A stretch of DNA of 16,657 nucleotides from Pseudomonadota bacterium (GCA_018819165.1 JAHJQP010000033.1:1-16657), one strand, 5' to 3'. Counted from the stretch's first letter, positions 7,337 to 13,682 are shown. The notes: generated by a model not told the origin, from the letters alone. Made by a program: numbers and translations.

Positions 7337-8101
7337 TTGGAAAACCTCATAGAAAAAGTGGCCCGTTTTATCCACGAGTCCCAAAAAGTAGTCGTTTTTA
7401 CCGGAGCCGGCGTGAGCACCGAGTCGGGCATTCCGGATTTTCGGAGCCCCGACGGGATCTGGGCCCGCTACGATCCGGAAGATTTTACCATTCAGCGTTT
7501 CGTCTCCGACAGGGAAGCGCGAAAACGAAACTGGCGGCTTCGCAAAGAGATGTTTTCCGCGGATTACCGGCCGAATCCGGCCCATTACGCCATAGCGGAA
7601 CTGGAAAGAATCGGAAAACTCTCATGTGTGATCACCCAGAATATCGATGGCCTCCACCATGTAGCCGGAAACTCGGAGGAAAAAATCGTCGAGCTTCACG
7701 GCACGGTCAAAAACGCGAAGTGTTTGAGCTGCGACGACCGGCTCCCCCTTGGGGAAGTCCTCAAGCGCATCGACCAGGGGGAGGAAGACCCGCACTGTGA
7801 AAAATGCGGAGGTCTGCTCAAGGCCGCAACGGTTTCCTTCGGAGAAGCCATGCCCCCTGCGGAGATGCGCAGAGCCGAACAATGCAGCCGGGAATGCGAC
7901 CTTTTCATTGTGGTGGGATCTTCACTCGTGGTCTACCCGGCGGCAGGCATGCCCCTTGTTGCAAAGCGTTCCGGGGCATGCCTGGTGATCATCAACTACA
8001 CTCCCACCGATATGGACGCCATCGCGGATGTGGTCATCCATAATAAAGCGGGCGCCGTCATGGAAGCCATATTGGAAAAGGTAAAAGAACGCGCCATTTG
8101 A
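7337..8101 (+). CDS. Sir2-family NAD-dependent protein deacylase (sirtuin)
   Basis: 254 residues, a full-length single-domain sirtuin that removes acyl groups from protein lysines with NAD+, giving nicotinamide and O-acyl-ADP-ribose. NAD-binding GAGVSTESGIPDFR is at 23-36, QNID at 101-104, catalytic H121 lies in VELHGT, and the zinc cysteines are C129/C132 and C154/C157. FGEAMP is at 168-173, GSSLVVYPA at 194-202 and the adenine-pocket INYTPTD near 219. The usual LRPxVVxFGE reads LKAATVSFGE, a mild departure. The arrangement resembles prokaryotic class U/III enzymes; the Tyr-x-x-Arg pair of desuccinylases is not evident (W66/R69 region). The start is TTG at 7337, supported by AAGGAGG 5-6 nt upstream. 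It is transcribed alone from its promoter, divergent from the TPR gene, so its target cannot be read from context. Confidence 0.95.
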   Translation: MENLIEKVARFIHESQKVVVFTGAGVSTESGIPDFRSPDGIWARYDPEDFTIQRFVSDREARKRNWRLRKEMFSADYRPNPAHYAIAELERIGKLSCVITQNIDGLHHVAGNSEEKIVELHGTVKNAKCLSCDDRLPLGEVLKRIDQGEEDPHCEKCGGLLKAATVSFGEAMPPAEMRRAEQCSRECDLFIVVGSSLVVYPAAGMPLVAKRSGACLVIINYTPTDMDAIADVVIHNKAGAVMEAILEKVKERAI

Positions 8102-8315
8102 GCCTTCTTCCGGTATCGAATCAATACTTGCAGCCCTTAGATATCTTCTACACGGACAATTTCATCGGGAATCGGGAAAACTCGTGGAACCGCCTGCCGG
8201 CAGGTCGGCCTGAAAACATGTCAATGTTACTTTCAGGATGGTTTGACAACCCAATTGGAAGGTTGCAAGTGTTTCGCTTTTAATACACAATCGCCGAAAA
8301 GGTAAAGCATAAAGT

Positions 8316-8348
8316 TGGTGGTTTTGCCGTATGGTGGTTTTGCCGTAT
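8316..8348. repeat. Perfect 16-bp tandem duplication next to a -35 box
   Basis: TGGTGGTTTTGCCGTA occurs twice without a mismatch (8316-8331 and 8332-8347). The second unit ends where the TTGACA box begins (8348). Units of 16 bp put two protein-binding surfaces about one and a half helical turns apart. Two adjacent activator or repressor half-sites are a reasonable guess; a chance slippage duplication is the alternative. Confidence 0.7.
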
Positions 8349-8376
8349 TGACAACGTAAAGACGTTGATGTAATAA
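8348..8376 (+). promoter_or_regulatory. Candidate promoter with palindromic operator, upstream of YcaO
   Basis: TTGACA (8348-8353, perfect -35), a 17-nt spacer and TAATAA (8371-8376, only 3 of 6 to TATAAT). Inside it, CAACGT-AAAG-ACGTTG (8352-8367) is a perfect 6-bp-arm palindrome covering the spacer, where a repressor could block polymerase. The weak -10 and the flanking tandem repeat suggest an activated or regulated promoter. Confidence 0.4.
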
Positions 8377-8633
8377 AGTGACGGGTTCTTTTTCCGCGGT
8401 TCCTTCCCGTCGACCCCTGAACATTGGAAAACATACGGCCCGATTGCCGGAGCCATGGTTCATGAGGCTTGTCCAGGTCTCAGGCCCGGCTTGTCTCGGG
8501 TGATTCGTCCGGATGCACTCCGGGCTCTTCAAGATGCAACTGCGGTTCGATATCTCTGGATCACGGCGGCAAAAATCCTTGTGGACTGGGGTGCCGTCCG
8601 TAAAACACTGTAAGGCCGAAAAACGGAAAAATC

Positions 8634-10121
8634 ATGGAAACCGCCGGAAACACGTTTCGATCCGAAATTATTCTAAGATCTGTCCCCAAACGGCATACAA
8701 AGGGTCTGGACAAGGCGGTGCCCCCGGCAGAGACCGTGCGTCGGGTAAAGGAAAAATTCCAGGAGATTCAACTCCAGCTGATTCGCGACATCCTGAGAAT
8801 CGATTCAGGCCGGCTGGGTATCCCCGTATATGTCTGTCGGGCGGGAAAAGACTGCAATATCCCCACTCCGAAAACCATGGGAAAAGGGCCTACCCCGGAA
8901 CAAAGTGAAGCCAGCGCCCTGATGGAGCTTGTGGAAAGATTCAGCCATGTCAATTTTCCCCGGGCCGGCGGCTACAGGCGCTCTGCATTCAGCGACATGA
9001 ACGGCGCCGTTCTTCCTGCGGAAAATTTCTTCCGGCTGCCCGTTCAAAAAGGGGTCCCGGGGAAAGAAGAGATGGAAGTCTTCTCGGCCCTTCCTTTTTC
9101 CTGGGTGCCTGCCTACAGCCTGACCCACGGCAGGGATTTTATGATTCCCTACGAGTGGTTCGCCGATATCCAGGGAACCAATGGATTGAGTGCCGGAAAC
9201 ACCCTGGAGGAGACCGTTCTTCAAGGGCTTTGCGAGGTGGTGGAACGTCATGTGAGCGCAAGGATCAACACGCTCAGAAGGCCGGTTCCCACCATCGATC
9301 TGGATACGGTACAGGACCCGGTGGCCGATGAACTTTTGGAAAAGTTTTTTGGAAGAGGCATCGAACTCCTCTGCATGGATTTCAGCATGGACACCGGAAT
9401 TCCCACCATCGGCGGCATCGCCTTCGATCCTTCGACATTTCCCAACAGCGAGGTCGTCTTTTGCGCCGGCACCGCCACGCACCCGGAAAAGGCGCTGATT
9501 CGGGTTCTCACCGAAATCCAGCAGATGGCCGTGGATGACTTCAGGCAGGACTACTATGCCGGAGGCATCCTCCCCAAGTTCAGTCACTGGAGGGAATCCC
9601 ACTACCTGTTCGACAAACGCGAGCCCGTGCCCATTCAATCCCTTCCGGATGTATCCTCGAAAGACATGCTGGAGGAAATCAAAAACTGCACAAAGGCCCT
9701 GAACCGGATCGGTTTCGAACCGCTGGTCATCGATATCACCCATCCCCTGCTTGGAATTCCTGCGGTATTCGTCGTCATTCCCGGAACAGAGCAGTACGAA
9801 AATACCACCTGCGGCCTGGATACCCTCTATTATCTTGGCCGGCGGCTGAAATTTCTTGGTGATCGCAAAGGGGCAATGGAAAAATTTCAATCCTCCATAA
9901 ACCGGAACCCGGCCGTGAGGCGGCACTGCTGCATGGAAATCGCCGATTGTCTCATGTCCATGAAGCGATGGGCCGAGGCCATGGAACTCTACAAAGAGGT
10001 TATGGGGTGCCGGCCGGACCGGGAGATGCAATATCGGGTTTTCCGCGCTCTAACTGTATGCGTAGATAAAATAAAGGAATCCGGGAAAAGCCCGGAACCG
10101 TCTGTGCCAGGATCCTTCTGA
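8634..10121 (+). CDS. YcaO-domain protein with C-terminal TPR-like tail
   Basis: 495 residues. YcaO enzymes use ATP to activate a backbone amide and install azolines, thioamides or amidines in peptides and proteins; E. coli YcaO is linked to RimO-dependent methylthiolation of ribosomal S12. Signature segments: LRSVPKRHTKGLDKAVPPAET at the N-terminus, GPTPEQSEASALMELVER at 85-102 (acidic Mg/ATP residues E92, E98, E101), QGTNGLSAGNTLEETVLQGLCEVVERH at 180-206 (E201, E204, R205) and ATHPEKALIRVLTEI near 281-295. Residues about 395-480 form a TPR-like helical pair (LGDRKGAMEKFQSSINRNP). The C-terminal proline-rich tail of azoline-forming TOMM YcaOs is absent, and no TfuA or E1-like partner is nearby. 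The start ATG has no good ribosome-binding site but fits the family N-terminus. A strongly initiated 57-codon ORF follows 100 nt downstream. Confidence 0.85.
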   Translation: METAGNTFRSEIILRSVPKRHTKGLDKAVPPAETVRRVKEKFQEIQLQLIRDILRIDSGRLGIPVYVCRAGKDCNIPTPKTMGKGPTPEQSEASALMELVERFSHVNFPRAGGYRRSAFSDMNGAVLPAENFFRLPVQKGVPGKEEMEVFSALPFSWVPAYSLTHGRDFMIPYEWFADIQGTNGLSAGNTLEETVLQGLCEVVERHVSARINTLRRPVPTIDLDTVQDPVADELLEKFFGRGIELLCMDFSMDTGIPTIGGIAFDPSTFPNSEVVFCAGTATHPEKALIRVLTEIQQMAVDDFRQDYYAGGILPKFSHWRESHYLFDKREPVPIQSLPDVSSKDMLEEIKNCTKALNRIGFEPLVIDITHPLLGIPAVFVVIPGTEQYENTTCGLDTLYYLGRRLKFLGDRKGAMEKFQSSINRNPAVRRHCCMEIADCLMSMKRWAEAMELYKEVMGCRPDREMQYRVFRALTVCVDKIKESGKSPEPSVPGSF

Positions 10122-10165
10122 TGTGACTCCCCTCCCGGAACCTGCCAGACCCCGATTCAAGAGAG

Positions 10166-10188
10166 GACGGTTTTTTTCAAATACCGTC
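10166..10188. repeat. Inverted repeat between YcaO and the small ORF
   Basis: GACGGT, 11 nt (T-rich), ACCGTC: perfect 6-bp arms 45 nt after the YcaO stop. The T-run lies in the loop, not after the stem, so it is a poor terminator; an operator or RNA hairpin ahead of the small ORF is possible. Confidence 0.3.
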
Positions 10189-10221
10189 ATGTTGATAAAC
10201 CATTGAGAAAAGGAGGCAGAT

Positions 10222-10395
10222 ATGGGTCGATTTTTTGAGCGTCTGAAAACGGCTCTGGGCATAGCTCCCGGAGACAAGCAGGTATTCCCGGATTCCGAGG
10301 GGAAAGTTTCGGCAATGTTGCCCGCGATGGACCAAAAATCCGATGAGGGCATTCTGAATTCCGAGCGTCACAGTTGGAAATCGGTTAAAAGCTGA
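10222..10395 (+). CDS. 57-residue hypothetical protein after the YcaO gene
   Basis: The ATG at 10222 is preceded by AAAGGAGG with 5-nt spacing, one of the best ribosome-binding sites in the window, which argues for real translation. The peptide runs MGRFFERLKTALGIAPGDK in a basic amphipathic start, then an acidic and Ser-rich middle and a basic end (WKSVKS). It has seven Ser, one Thr and no Cys, no signal peptide and no membrane segment. I recognise no family. Its position directly behind a YcaO gene makes a modified-peptide precursor one hypothesis. Lack of Cys rules out thiazoline formation but not oxazoline, thioamide or amidine chemistry. It could equally be an unrelated small regulatory protein. 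Confidence 0.6.
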   Translation: MGRFFERLKTALGIAPGDKQVFPDSEGKVSAMLPAMDQKSDEGILNSERHSWKSVKS

Positions 10396-10516
10396 GATTT
10401 AAACGCCCCAAAACATGGGTGGCAAGGATCTCACACCGAAATATTGAACGAAAACCAGTGCCGTTGGAAAATCGAATAATGTCCATTGTGGCACGGCTGG
10501 GTGGTGGGCCGCATTT

Positions 10517-10942
10517 CTATCGTGATGGAGGCCCAAGGCGGATCCTTTGGCCGTCGATTTCCAGGGTCGTCTTGGAATAGGTCAGCTTTTCGATGATCTT
10601 TCCATCCTGAAAGAGGATTACATCCACGCCGCGCCTTTTTTCAGGTCTCCCCTCGCACCCTTTTTCGAGGGAGGGCCACTCGAAAGTCCACCGGTACAGG
10701 ACCTTCTGGGCGGTTTCGTCTACGAAGAGATCTTCCGTGATGAATCGAAACCCCCCGTGGGCAGCGAACCATGGGGCCCAGGCGTCGTAAAGCGCTTTTT
10801 TTCCGCTGACCCTTGCGCCATGCCAGTGCTCAAAAAGGACATTGTCATGGAAGAGTTTTATTACGCCATCGATGTCGTGGTCGTTCCACTTGATTTCCCA
10901 GTCCGTCATGGCTTTTACAATTTCGTCTCTGGAGAGTTTCAT
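10517..10942 (-). CDS. NTF2-like / SnoaL-like protein
   Basis: 141 residues with the SnoaL-like/NTF2-like pattern: N-terminal helices MKLSRDEIVKAMTDWEIKWNDHDIDGVIKLFHDNVLFEHWHG, where a helix leads into the first strand, a second helix GKKALYDAWAPWFAAHGGF, then long strands (VLYRWTFEWP, VDVILFQDGKIIEKLTYSKT). Such cone-shaped alpha+beta barrels serve as ketosteroid-isomerase-like enzymes, cyclases or ligand carriers; the fold alone does not give the substrate. His and Asp residues of the W-x3-DHD and EHWHG segments could line the pocket. A modest ribosome-binding site (GGAAAGG) supports ATG at 10942. It is divergent from the UroD-like gene across 106 nt and may share its regulation. Confidence 0.75.
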   Translation of the reverse strand: MKLSRDEIVKAMTDWEIKWNDHDIDGVIKLFHDNVLFEHWHGARVSGKKALYDAWAPWFAAHGGFRFITEDLFVDETAQKVLYRWTFEWPSLEKGCEGRPEKRRGVDVILFQDGKIIEKLTYSKTTLEIDGQRIRLGPPSR

Positions 10943-10988
10943 CGACCTTTCCTTTCCCTGGAAAAAGGGTTACCAAGAATGCTTTTGC

Positions 10989-11013
10989 CCGGGTGCAAGA
11001 CGAGCCGACCCGG
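10989..11013. repeat. Inverted repeat in the divergent NTF2-like/UroD-like promoter region
   Basis: CCGGGT, 13 nt, ACCCGG: perfect 6-bp arms centred in the 106-nt space between two divergent genes, about 35 nt ahead of the UroD-like ATG. This is a plausible operator site, unproven. Confidence 0.3.
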
Positions 11014-11048
11014 AAAAACGAAATTGTCCGCATCAGGAGGAAACCCCC

Positions 11049-12164
11049 ATGCCCGAATCCAGCCAAACCCGCCACATTTTGATTGCTGCTCAGTGCAACG
11101 ATCATTCCGCCAGATTGGCCGGAATACCCTGCCCCCGCTTTTTCACGGACCCGCTCGCCTTTACGCGAACCCAGTTGCTCGTCAGCGAATACTACGGATT
11201 CGACGCCCCGAACAACACCTGGGATGTCTACAATATCGAGGCCGAAGCCATGGGCCAAAAAATCCTTTTCCCCGAGGAGGGGATACCCGATGTCGTGCGG
11301 ACCGATCCGCTGATCAAGGAACCTTCGGACCTCGGGCGCATCCGGATACCCGATCCTTTTCGATCGGGCCGAATGCCGTGGGTGCATCAGGTTAACAAAC
11401 ATTACATAAAGATGACCGGAAAGCCAGCAAAGATTTACTTTTGCGCACCCTTCAGCCTTGCAGTCAATGTGAGAGGTTACGAAAATTTCGCCATGGACAT
11501 GCTCACCGATCCTGATTTTGCCCATAGGCTTCTCGAATTTCTCTGCGACCGGGTCATCGCCCCTTTCATCGGAGCCATGCGAAGCGAATCGGGCAACCCC
11601 GGCCTGCTTGCCGACGGAAACGATGCCTGGGCCTCCCCGCCGTTGATCACCCTGGACATGATGGACGAATTCGTGATCCCTTACACGGAACGTCTGCAAA
11701 AAACCGTAGGTGGGAAACTGGTCACCCGGGGTAACTGGGGAGATGCAAAATCCCGGGATCCGGAACGGTTCATGAGTCAAAAACTCAAAGCCTCTCCGGG
11801 TTTTCTAAGTGTTCTCGATCCGGATTTGCATAAACTGGGCCCTGAACGAATCAAGCGGTTTGCCCAGAGTCAAAACGCCCATATCACCGCCGGGGTGGAC
11901 GCCGTTTTGCTGAGAAACGGGCCGCCCGAAACCATCATCGACAGGATCCGGCACTACATCAATGCCATGGGAAGAGATGGACGCTGCGCCATCTATCTGA
12001 ACCATATCCCCGGCGACACACCTCCCCTTCACATCCATACGGCTGTTGCAGCCTGCAAGACTCTGGGCCGCCTCCCCATCCCGGAGGACTTGAGCACCCG
12101 GAAGGTAAGCGTTCCCGAACGCGAAACCTTCGCTGAATTTCTCCGCCTCAAAAAACACCAATAA
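11049..12164 (+). CDS. Uroporphyrinogen decarboxylase (URO-D/MtaA)-family protein
   Basis: 371 residues, normal length for the URO-D superfamily, which includes URO-D itself and the zinc methyltransferases MtaA/MtbA that move methyl groups from corrinoid proteins to coenzyme M. Supporting segments: PCPRFFTDPLAFTRTQLLVSEYYGFD (28-52), IYFCAPFSLAVNVRGYENFAMDMLTDPDFAHRLLEFLCDRV (129-169), DAWASPPLITLDMMDEFVIPYTERL (192-216) and a C-terminal GDTPPLHIHTAVAACKTLG. The His-x-Cys of MtaA/MtbA is absent (the equivalent strand reads KLVTRGNWGD, 223-232), and the GCGI-type Cys near the C-terminus is replaced by NHIPG, so coenzyme-M-type zinc catalysis is unlikely. ATG at 11049 follows AGGAGG with 8-nt spacing; an upstream in-frame extension lies inside the divergent gene and is not credible. 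A tautomerase gene start follows 15 nt downstream. Confidence 0.8.
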   Translation: MPESSQTRHILIAAQCNDHSARLAGIPCPRFFTDPLAFTRTQLLVSEYYGFDAPNNTWDVYNIEAEAMGQKILFPEEGIPDVVRTDPLIKEPSDLGRIRIPDPFRSGRMPWVHQVNKHYIKMTGKPAKIYFCAPFSLAVNVRGYENFAMDMLTDPDFAHRLLEFLCDRVIAPFIGAMRSESGNPGLLADGNDAWASPPLITLDMMDEFVIPYTERLQKTVGGKLVTRGNWGDAKSRDPERFMSQKLKASPGFLSVLDPDLHKLGPERIKRFAQSQNAHITAGVDAVLLRNGPPETIIDRIRHYINAMGRDGRCAIYLNHIPGDTPPLHIHTAVAACKTLGRLPIPEDLSTRKVSVPERETFAEFLRLKKHQ

Positions 12165-12179
12165 TTGAAGGAGGAAACC

Positions 12180-12278
12180 ATGCCCTTCGTGAACATCAAG
12201 ATCACCCGGGGGCGGGCCAGCTTATCTCGACGATCAAGGACTCCGCCATCGTCTCGGTCATCTCCATACCGGAGATGA
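12180..12278 (+). pseudogene. 4-oxalocrotonate tautomerase start, truncated after about 10 codons
   Basis: After TTGAAGGAGGAAACC, an excellent ribosome-binding site, the frame reads MPFVNIKITR, the hallmark start of 4-oxalocrotonate tautomerases with catalytic Pro2. The homology then stops. The frame continues as GRASLSRRSRTPP..., low-complexity translation of the overlapping permease fragment in another frame, and ends at 12276-12278. A full tautomerase would be about 60-70 residues. The gene would have been the second cistron of the UroD-like operon. The junction lies around 12206-12217 in a C/G run. Confidence 0.75.
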
Positions 12279-12412
12279 CCTTTCAGGGGCTGGAGCTCAT
12301 GTCGGCCACCTATCTCACCTTCGAGGTCTGGATCACCATCACGGCCCTCTACTTCCTCCTGACCTTCGCCTGCTCCCTGGGGGTCAAGCGTCTGGGTCGA
12401 TATCACCTGTAA
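12215..12412 (+). pseudogene. C-terminal fragment of an amino-acid (PAAT-type) ABC transporter permease, copy 1
   Basis: The frame GQLISTIKDSAIVSVISIPEM, then TFQGLELMSATYLTFEVW and ITITALYFLLTFACSLGVKRLG, is the last 60 or so residues of a HisM/GlnP-type permease, with the typical IKDS-V-S-V-I-S-PE segment and the final membrane helix. No start, no ribosome-binding site and no earlier permease sequence is present: the left side joins the tautomerase start. The last four codons (RYHL, stop) come from the antisense of a nucleotidyltransferase gene, so the right junction is near 12395. A second 89% identical scrap lies at 14277-14349. Confidence 0.8.
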
Positions 12413-12521
12413 AACGCGGGACGCCATGAAATGCAAGGGCATAAGCCCCCACAATGATATATTCAATATTACGCTCGTTGAATAACTTGAACAACTCTTC
12501 GAAGTTTTTTTGAATTTCCAT
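12384..12521 (-). pseudogene. Nucleotidyltransferase (AbiEii/MNT-like), 5' fragment
   Basis: ATG at 12521 opens MEIQKNFEELFKLFNERNIE and continues YIIVGAYALAFHGVPRFTGDID. This is the N-terminus of a family of nucleotidyltransferases found as toxin-like or mobile-region genes: the VG-AYA helix replaces the usual VGG/VGS and D40/D42 of GDID begin the catalytic metal-binding pair. Homology ends at codon 42 (12396-12398), exactly where the permease fragment begins on the other strand, and the frame stops at 12384. A complete protein would be roughly 150-250 residues. Its start overlaps the end of the small partner ORF by 53 nt, the usual layout for this pair. Confidence 0.75.
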
Positions 12522-12651
12522 AATATTGTCTTCGCAGAAAATCTACGGCTGCTACGCGTTCTTCCGCCGGACGGCTCATCCAGTAAGCGAGATCCTGCTT
12601 CGGAGACTGGAGGTCTTGAAGACTGCTTTTTCGAACCACTTTTTTAATCAT
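12469..12651 (-). CDS. Small partner protein of the nucleotidyltransferase
   Basis: 60 residues: MIKKVVRKSSLQDLQSPKQD, then LAYWMSRPAEERVAAVDFLRRQYYG with a basic end VVQVIQRA. I know this pattern (DLAYW-x-S-x-x-x-EERVAAVEFLRRQY) from short genes directly upstream of, and overlapping, MNT/AbiEii-like nucleotidyltransferases, in the position of an antitoxin or accessory. It appears intact while its partner is truncated. It has no visible ribosome-binding site; it may be translated in line with the upstream unknown gene that ends 20 nt before. Its biochemical role is not established. Confidence 0.7.
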   Translation of the reverse strand: MIKKVVRKSSLQDLQSPKQDLAYWMSRPAEERVAAVDFLRRQYYGNSKKLRRVVQVIQRA

Positions 12652-12671
12652 GAGTAATAATTACCATAAAT

Positions 12672-12917
12672 TCACGCATATTTTGTTTGATCATCTCCGT
12701 AATAATTCTCTTGTGGATATTCCTCAAATTCTATCTGGATAACTTCAGCTTTAGTCTTTTGGCGTAAGGTGTCCTTTAACGATCCATAGTGAAATACCAA
12801 GAGTTTACCTTCTAACTCCATGTCTGCATCAATATATTGTTCCCCTTTGTCGTTAAGCCCCCCAGAGATGCGAGCCTTAACAATTGTAGCTATTGCTGTA
12901 AAACCTCCCAGGGTCAT
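12672..12917 (-). CDS. Hypothetical 81-residue protein
   Basis: No family recognised. The sequence MTLGGFTAIATIVKARISGG, followed by LNDKGEQYIDADMELEGKLLVFHYGSLKDTLRQKTKAEVIQIEFEEYPQENYYGDDQTKYA, looks like a small beta-rich acidic protein. I chose ATG at 12917 because GAGGAGG lies 5 nt upstream. A longer version starting at 13001 would overlap the YafQ stop codon by 4 nt (ATGA) and add 28 residues; it cannot be excluded and would make a three-gene coupled unit. It lies between the YafQ/DinJ pair and the nucleotidyltransferase partner, all on the same strand. Confidence 0.6.
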   Translation of the reverse strand: MTLGGFTAIATIVKARISGGLNDKGEQYIDADMELEGKLLVFHYGSLKDTLRQKTKAEVIQIEFEEYPQENYYGDDQTKYA

Positions 12918-12997
12918 GAAGTCCTCCTCATTTGCCATCGCCAAGCTCTGCGAGCCGCGTATTTTGCGGATTCGCAGCAGCGCCTTATTGGACGATG

Positions 12998-13270
12998 TCA
13001 TTTCTTGAAAAGGTCGCTGTGTGTACCGGTACGTTCAAGGCGGAGCGAATCCTTATCTGCCGTGTAAATCAGTATCCAGTCGGCCTCAATATGACAGTCA
13101 CGTGACGACTGCCACGGTCCTATTAGTGAATGATCTCTATGATTCGCTGGAAGCGGGGTACCCTCGGCCAGAAGCTTGACAATCTCCCGCAGCTTTTCCA
13201 AGTCCTTCCCTCGTTTCCGCATGCGGTTGACATCCCGGGAGAATTGCTTGGTCTGCGAGACTTTCTTCAT
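12998..13270 (-). CDS. yafQ: YafQ-family mRNA interferase toxin (RelE superfamily)
   Basis: 90 residues, the normal toxin length. The RelE-fold pattern is clear: KQFSRDVNRMRKRGKDLEKL in the N-terminal helices, TPLPANHRDHSLIGPW, DCHIEADWILIY and ERTGTHSDLFKK. H47, H60, D64, H84 and F88 match the catalytic set of E. coli YafQ (H50, H63, D67, H87, F91), so it should be an active ribosome-dependent endoribonuclease. The ATG overlaps the antitoxin stop by 4 nt (ATGA), so translation is coupled to DinJ. Confidence 0.92.
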   Translation of the reverse strand: MKKVSQTKQFSRDVNRMRKRGKDLEKLREIVKLLAEGTPLPANHRDHSLIGPWQSSRDCHIEADWILIYTADKDSLRLERTGTHSDLFKK

Positions 13271-13524
13271 TTCTTCCAGCTATTGAACATTGCCTCTAAC
13301 GACTCAAATTCCTGAACGTCTTCACCGCGACGGCTCTTCTCCAGGATCGAAGCCGTAAGCTCGTTCGGAATAGCAATCGGGAAAGGCAACCCGCCACGGA
13401 GTGATATTTGCTTGTAGAAGATGCGGATGGCCTCCGTGGGAGTAAGGCCAAGGCTCCGAAGGATCTCTTCCGCCTTTTTCTTTGTTTGTGGTTCAATGCG
13501 GGCATGGACTGCTGAAGTTTTCAT
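13267..13524 (-). CDS. dinJ: DinJ/RelB-family antitoxin
   Basis: 85 residues starting MKTSAVHARIEPQTKKKAEE, a ribbon-helix-helix DNA-binding N-terminus (LGLTPTEAIRIFYKQI), followed by a toxin-wrapping C-terminal region (FESLEAMFNSW). It neutralises the adjacent YafQ and, with it, represses its own promoter. I placed the start at 13524, the family start. The predicted promoter puts transcription initiation at about this ATG, and no ribosome-binding site is present, so the message may be leaderless. An upstream in-frame ATG at 13551 lies within the operator. Confidence 0.9.
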   Translation of the reverse strand: MKTSAVHARIEPQTKKKAEEILRSLGLTPTEAIRIFYKQISLRGGLPFPIAIPNELTASILEKSRRGEDVQEFESLEAMFNSWKK

Positions 13525-13530
13525 AGCTTT

Positions 13531-13559
13531 ATTGTCCCACATTTGCAACACAAATGCAA
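13531..13559 (-). promoter_or_regulatory. Toxin-antitoxin promoter with palindromic operator
   Basis: On the minus strand TTGCAT (13559-13554), a 17-nt spacer and GACAAT (13536-13531) form a modest promoter. Between them lies the palindrome CATTTG-N5-CAAATG (13540-13556), a fitting site for the DinJ-YafQ complex. The predicted start falls on the antitoxin ATG. Confidence 0.45.
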
Positions 13560-13682
13560 ACCGTTTTTCTTGGACGGAGACCCTCCCGACGGAATCCCCG
13601 ATCGAACAAATCGATCATGCATCCATTGTCTATTGGTAGTATTTTAGCGCAACCATTGGAGGGGAAAAAAGAGGAGGACCCC

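Larger units (their letters stand above)
8102..8633. other. Long intergenic region upstream of the YcaO gene
   Basis: 532 nt without a convincing gene: short open frames here lack ribosome-binding sites and recognisable sequence. It holds a perfect 12-bp palindrome CCTGCCGGCAGG at 8193-8204, the 16-bp tandem repeat at 8316-8348 and a candidate promoter with internal palindrome at 8348-8376. The promoter lies about 250 nt upstream of the YcaO start codon, implying a long leader. Confidence 0.5.

Noticed and set aside
4047..8101. TPR/STAND-like protein plus sirtuin as a Sir2-type anti-phage system
   Set aside because: The genes are divergent with separate control, the sirtuin has the length and motifs of an ordinary protein deacylase, and the ATPase-like domain lacks a P-loop.
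8805..10031. Minus-strand frame of 408 codons inside the YcaO gene
   Set aside because: It is an antisense shadow of a well-supported YcaO protein, made long by codon bias.
10079..10096. CCGGG-AAAAG-CCCGG hairpin as a terminator of the YcaO gene
   Set aside because: It lies inside the coding sequence before the stop codon and is not followed by a T-run.
10845..11780. Minus-strand frame of 311 codons opposite the UroD-like gene
   Set aside because: It runs across two genes and the divergent promoter region and has no family signature.
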